From positions 1-64,000 of the forward strand of contig NZ_VLPL01000004.1 of the NCBI RefSeq assembly GCF_007558725.1: a stretch of DNA of 64,000 bases. The letters run 5' to 3'. The notes beneath the pieces are model-generated. The model had not been told where the DNA came from. It saw only the letters and a list, made by a program, of their open reading frames with translations, and made no database searches. The position numbers and the translations under genes are program-made. This DNA is from Fluviicola chungangensis (GTDB lineage Bacteria; Bacteroidota; Bacteroidia; Flavobacteriales_D; Crocinitomicaceae). Below are positions 61,708 to 64,000 of the stretch, piece after piece; the stretch's first letter is position 1, and the number at the start of each line of letters is the position of its first letter.

Positions 61708-64000
61708 TTATTTCAAAATATTGATTGCTCCACTGAACGTTTTCTTGGCATCTGAATAAATGTCTTTCACACGAGCGATCCAGGAATAAGCTCCGGCCTG
61801 GACAACCTTACCGTTGTAGGTCCCGTCCCAAGCTGCATTCGGATCGTGTGTTTCCCAAATAACTTCTCCCCAACGATCAAAGATCATCAACTCAAAATTA
61901 TACTCATCAATTCCCGAAACATAGAATTTCCATGTCTGATTGAATTCATCCCCGTCAGGCGTAAATGCATTCGGAGCGTAGAAAATGATGTCACTGTTCA
62001 CCGACAATACTCGTTCTATAGTATCAACACATCCTTCCGCTGTTTCAACAATAAGCTGGATGGTATACGTTGCTACAACACCTTCCGGATAATGGAATGT
62101 CGGACTTTCATAGGTGCTGCTATTTGGATTTGATCCCACGGCACTCCATGTCCAGCTCACCACTCCCGGACTTGATTTATCCTGCATTTTCACCACCGTT
62201 TCAAAGATCGTAGTCGGATTTGCCGACATGGTGAAGTCTGCTGTAGGATTCGCAATTACATTGGCAATTCCAGGGAACGTATTGGTTGTAACACATCCCT
62301 GAACAGAGGTTGTAATGACACTGATCGTATAAACTCCCGGTGCCATATAAGTATACGTTAAATCTGAATTACCATAAAATATCCGTGTATCCCCATTCCC
62401 GAAGTCTGCCACCACAGAATCAATTTCAGCACTGTTATTTGACTGGTTGATGAAAATAAACTCACCCGGTAAACAAGAGTATGGAAGATTTGAAACGTAA
62501 TTCGGAATAATCTTCGTAGGGAAATTAATCGTCATACAAGAATCGGTGCTCGGCGAACCGCACGTTTCTGTCAGTTCGACACAGTATTGCGTATTCGTTG
62601 TTTCCGGATCAACCGTTATGGAAGCCCCGGTGCCAATAATTGTCCCGTTTTCCTTCCATGTAAATGTGTAATATTGACTTCCATTACCACCCGTTCCCTG
62701 AACATTTAAAACAATGGATGATTCAGGACAAATAATGGTATCCGGAGTGAGACTTGTAATCTTTAAGGCCGACGGTTCACCTATCGTGGCAGTAGTCGTA
62801 ATGACACAGTTATTTGCATCTGTAATTGTTACGGTATGTGTTCCAGCATACAGGTCATTTGCCAGAGGTCCCGTAGAAGCTGAGTTATCCCAGGAATAGG
62901 TATACGGAGCCGTTCCGTCAACAACACTGATTTCTATAATTCCATCGTTGGCGCTGTTACAAGTTACATTCTGCTGATTGATAATCGTTGACACCATACC
63001 AGGTATTTCCGAAACAACAACTTCAACGGTATCGGTACAACCGGAAGATTGAGATGTGGTAACCACACAATGATATGTCCCTGCTGTCAGACCTGTTGCA
63101 GTCTGGGTTGTCTGTCCGCCTGCATCATACCAGTTATAAGAAACGACACCAAGCGGTGGAGTCATCGTTGCTGTTGCCGTGCCATCGCTTCCTCCGGGAC
63201 AACTTACCAATGTTGAAGATCCGCTGAAGGTTGCATTGGTATTCGGAACATTCACGTTGACATTTGCTCCGCATCCCATTGCATCCGTGATGTGAACCGT
63301 ATAAGGACCTGAAACCAGGTTAGTCGCTGTTTGAGTCGTTTGTCCTCCCGGAGACCATGTGTAAGTAAAAGGAGCTAGCCCCTGTGTCGGATTAACAGTT
63401 GCAGAACCAACTCCTCCGAAACAATAATCGGTTACAGCTGTTGCAGTTCCTGCAACAACCTGTCTGGTAATAAATGTCGTATCACTGACACCACCTACAG
63501 CAGCATTACAAGCTGTAGCTGTCAGATAATAACCCGTTGTTCCGGGCAGAACAGTTGTAATATTCAGCACTCCGTTATTATACGGATACAAGCCTCCGGC
63601 CGTACTTGCCCATTGGATACTATTATTGGATGTGGAAGTTACAGTATAATACTGAACGGTAGCTACAGAGTAATTCGAAGTATTATTTGGAGCAACCGGA
63701 GTGAATCGTTTTCCATCCTGGTTTGCAGTCCAAACGCTGTTATTTCTTCCGGGTGTGATCGTAGCCACAGTTCCCGCAGCATTTTCAAGACCCTGGATCG
63801 CCAAACCACCGTTCCAGCTTGAACAGTTCGGTTTTTGACCGATCATCATATCGATCATATTACTGGTCTCATAAAAGATAATTGCTCCGTAATAACAGGT
63901 ATTCGGACACTGGAAGGCATTTACACTTTCATACAAAACAACGAATTTTCTGTTGGGCGCGGTTCCAATAGTTTGATACTTAATCGGTCCGATTGGCGGT
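61708..64000 (-). CDS. T9SS-secreted adhesin with SprB-like repeats and gliding-motility C-terminal domain (5' end missing)
   Basis: The frame is open to the right window edge (PPIGPIKYQTIGTAPNRKF ... before residue VVLYES), so 764 codons are seen and the start lies outside. Repeats of the SprB type follow each other (GLAPFTYTWSPGGQTTQTAT, PPLGVVSYNWYDAGGQTTQT, GTAPYTYSWDNSAS), then PKD-like domains (ADFGNGDTRIFYGNSDLTYT) and a C-terminal gliding-motility-associated domain (APNAFTPDGDEFNQTWKF, MIFDRWGEVIWET, AWDGTYNGKVVQAGAYSW). That last domain is the type B signal for the type IX secretion system. The protein should be exported to the cell surface. SprB-type proteins act in gliding or adhesion. 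Confidence 0.9.
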   Translation of the reverse strand, partial: PPIGPIKYQTIGTAPNRKFVVLYESVNAFQCPNTCYYGAIIFYETSNMIDMMIGQKPNCSSWNGGLAIQGLENAAGTVATITPGRNNSVWTANQDGKRFTPVAPNNTSNYSVATVQYYTVTSTSNNSIQWASTAGGLYPYNNGVLNITTVLPGTTGYYLTATACNAAVGGVSDTTFITRQVVAGTATAVTDYCFGGVGSATVNPTQGLAPFTYTWSPGGQTTQTATNLVSGPYTVHITDAMGCGANVNVNVPNTNATFSGSSTLVSCPGGSDGTATATMTPPLGVVSYNWYDAGGQTTQTATGLTAGTYHCVVTTSQSSGCTDTVEVVVSEIPGMVSTIINQQNVTCNSANDGIIEISVVDGTAPYTYSWDNSASTGPLANDLYAGTHTVTITDANNCVITTTATIGEPSALKITSLTPDTIICPESSIVLNVQGTGGNGSQYYTFTWKENGTIIGTGASITVDPETTNTQYCVELTETCGSPSTDSCMTINFPTKIIPNYVSNLPYSCLPGEFIFINQSNNSAEIDSVVADFGNGDTRIFYGNSDLTYTYMAPGVYTISVITTSVQGCVTTNTFPGIANVIANPTADFTMSANPTTIFETVVKMQDKSSPGVVSWTWSAVGSNPNSSTYESPTFHYPEGVVATYTIQLIVETAEGCVDTIERVLSVNSDIIFYAPNAFTPDGDEFNQTWKFYVSGIDEYNFELMIFDRWGEVIWETHDPNAAWDGTYNGKVVQAGAYSWIARVKDIYSDAKKTFSGAINILK

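Overview
The window looks like chromosomal DNA of a Bacteroidetes bacterium, most likely Flavobacteriales. The evidence is TAnnTTTG -7 promoter boxes, weak ribosome binding sites, a gliding-motility/type IX secretion adhesin with SprB-like repeats, DUF4846 and DUF2339 proteins, a two-gene DsbD system and a Bacteroidetes-type TamB. A Crocinitomicaceae (Fluviicola-like) host fits, but that is inference. Base composition is AT-rich throughout.

Left part (1-19.1 kb) is accessory. It starts with the cut-off 5' end of an IS3-family transposase and an orphan 3' gene fragment. Then comes a minus-strand operon for a complete Tc (ABC) toxin: a 3313-residue TcA-like subunit, a small secreted protein, a 2398-residue TcB-TcC fusion with RHS core and a glycine-zipper-like hydrophobic C-terminus, and last a small three-helix membrane protein that could be its immunity partner. 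A 0.7 kb gene-free stretch separates the operon from three tRNA genes (Ser, Pro, Arg).

Middle part (19.6-48.3 kb) is mostly housekeeping: an acyltransferase, pabB-tilS, a DsbD pair, recG, dusB, a porin-like protein, DUF2339, map with two membrane/secreted partners, a DUF4846 lipoprotein, a tail-specific protease, surface proteins, and a prfH-rtcB ribosome rescue/RNA repair operon. Two intergenic tandem arrays stand out: 4 x 58 bp upstream of map, and 4 x 56 bp with a hairpin per unit between rtcB and prfH.

Right part (48.4-64 kb): sucC; a phenylalanine hydroxylase operon (phhA-phhB) preceded by a Tyr-Tyr-Tyr leader peptide and a textbook 1:2:3:4 attenuator; accC; tamB divergent from tsaD; an RsmF-like rRNA methyltransferase; a papain-fold-like secreted protein; a beta-barrel protein; and a truncated T9SS adhesin.

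The two best candidates for new biology are the tyrosine-sensing attenuator in front of phhA (49861-49993) and the Tc toxin operon with its putative pore-type C-terminus and membrane immunity candidate (351-18340). The repeat-rich prfH-rtcB locus comes next. All gene calls come from reading sequence and motifs; no database search was run.
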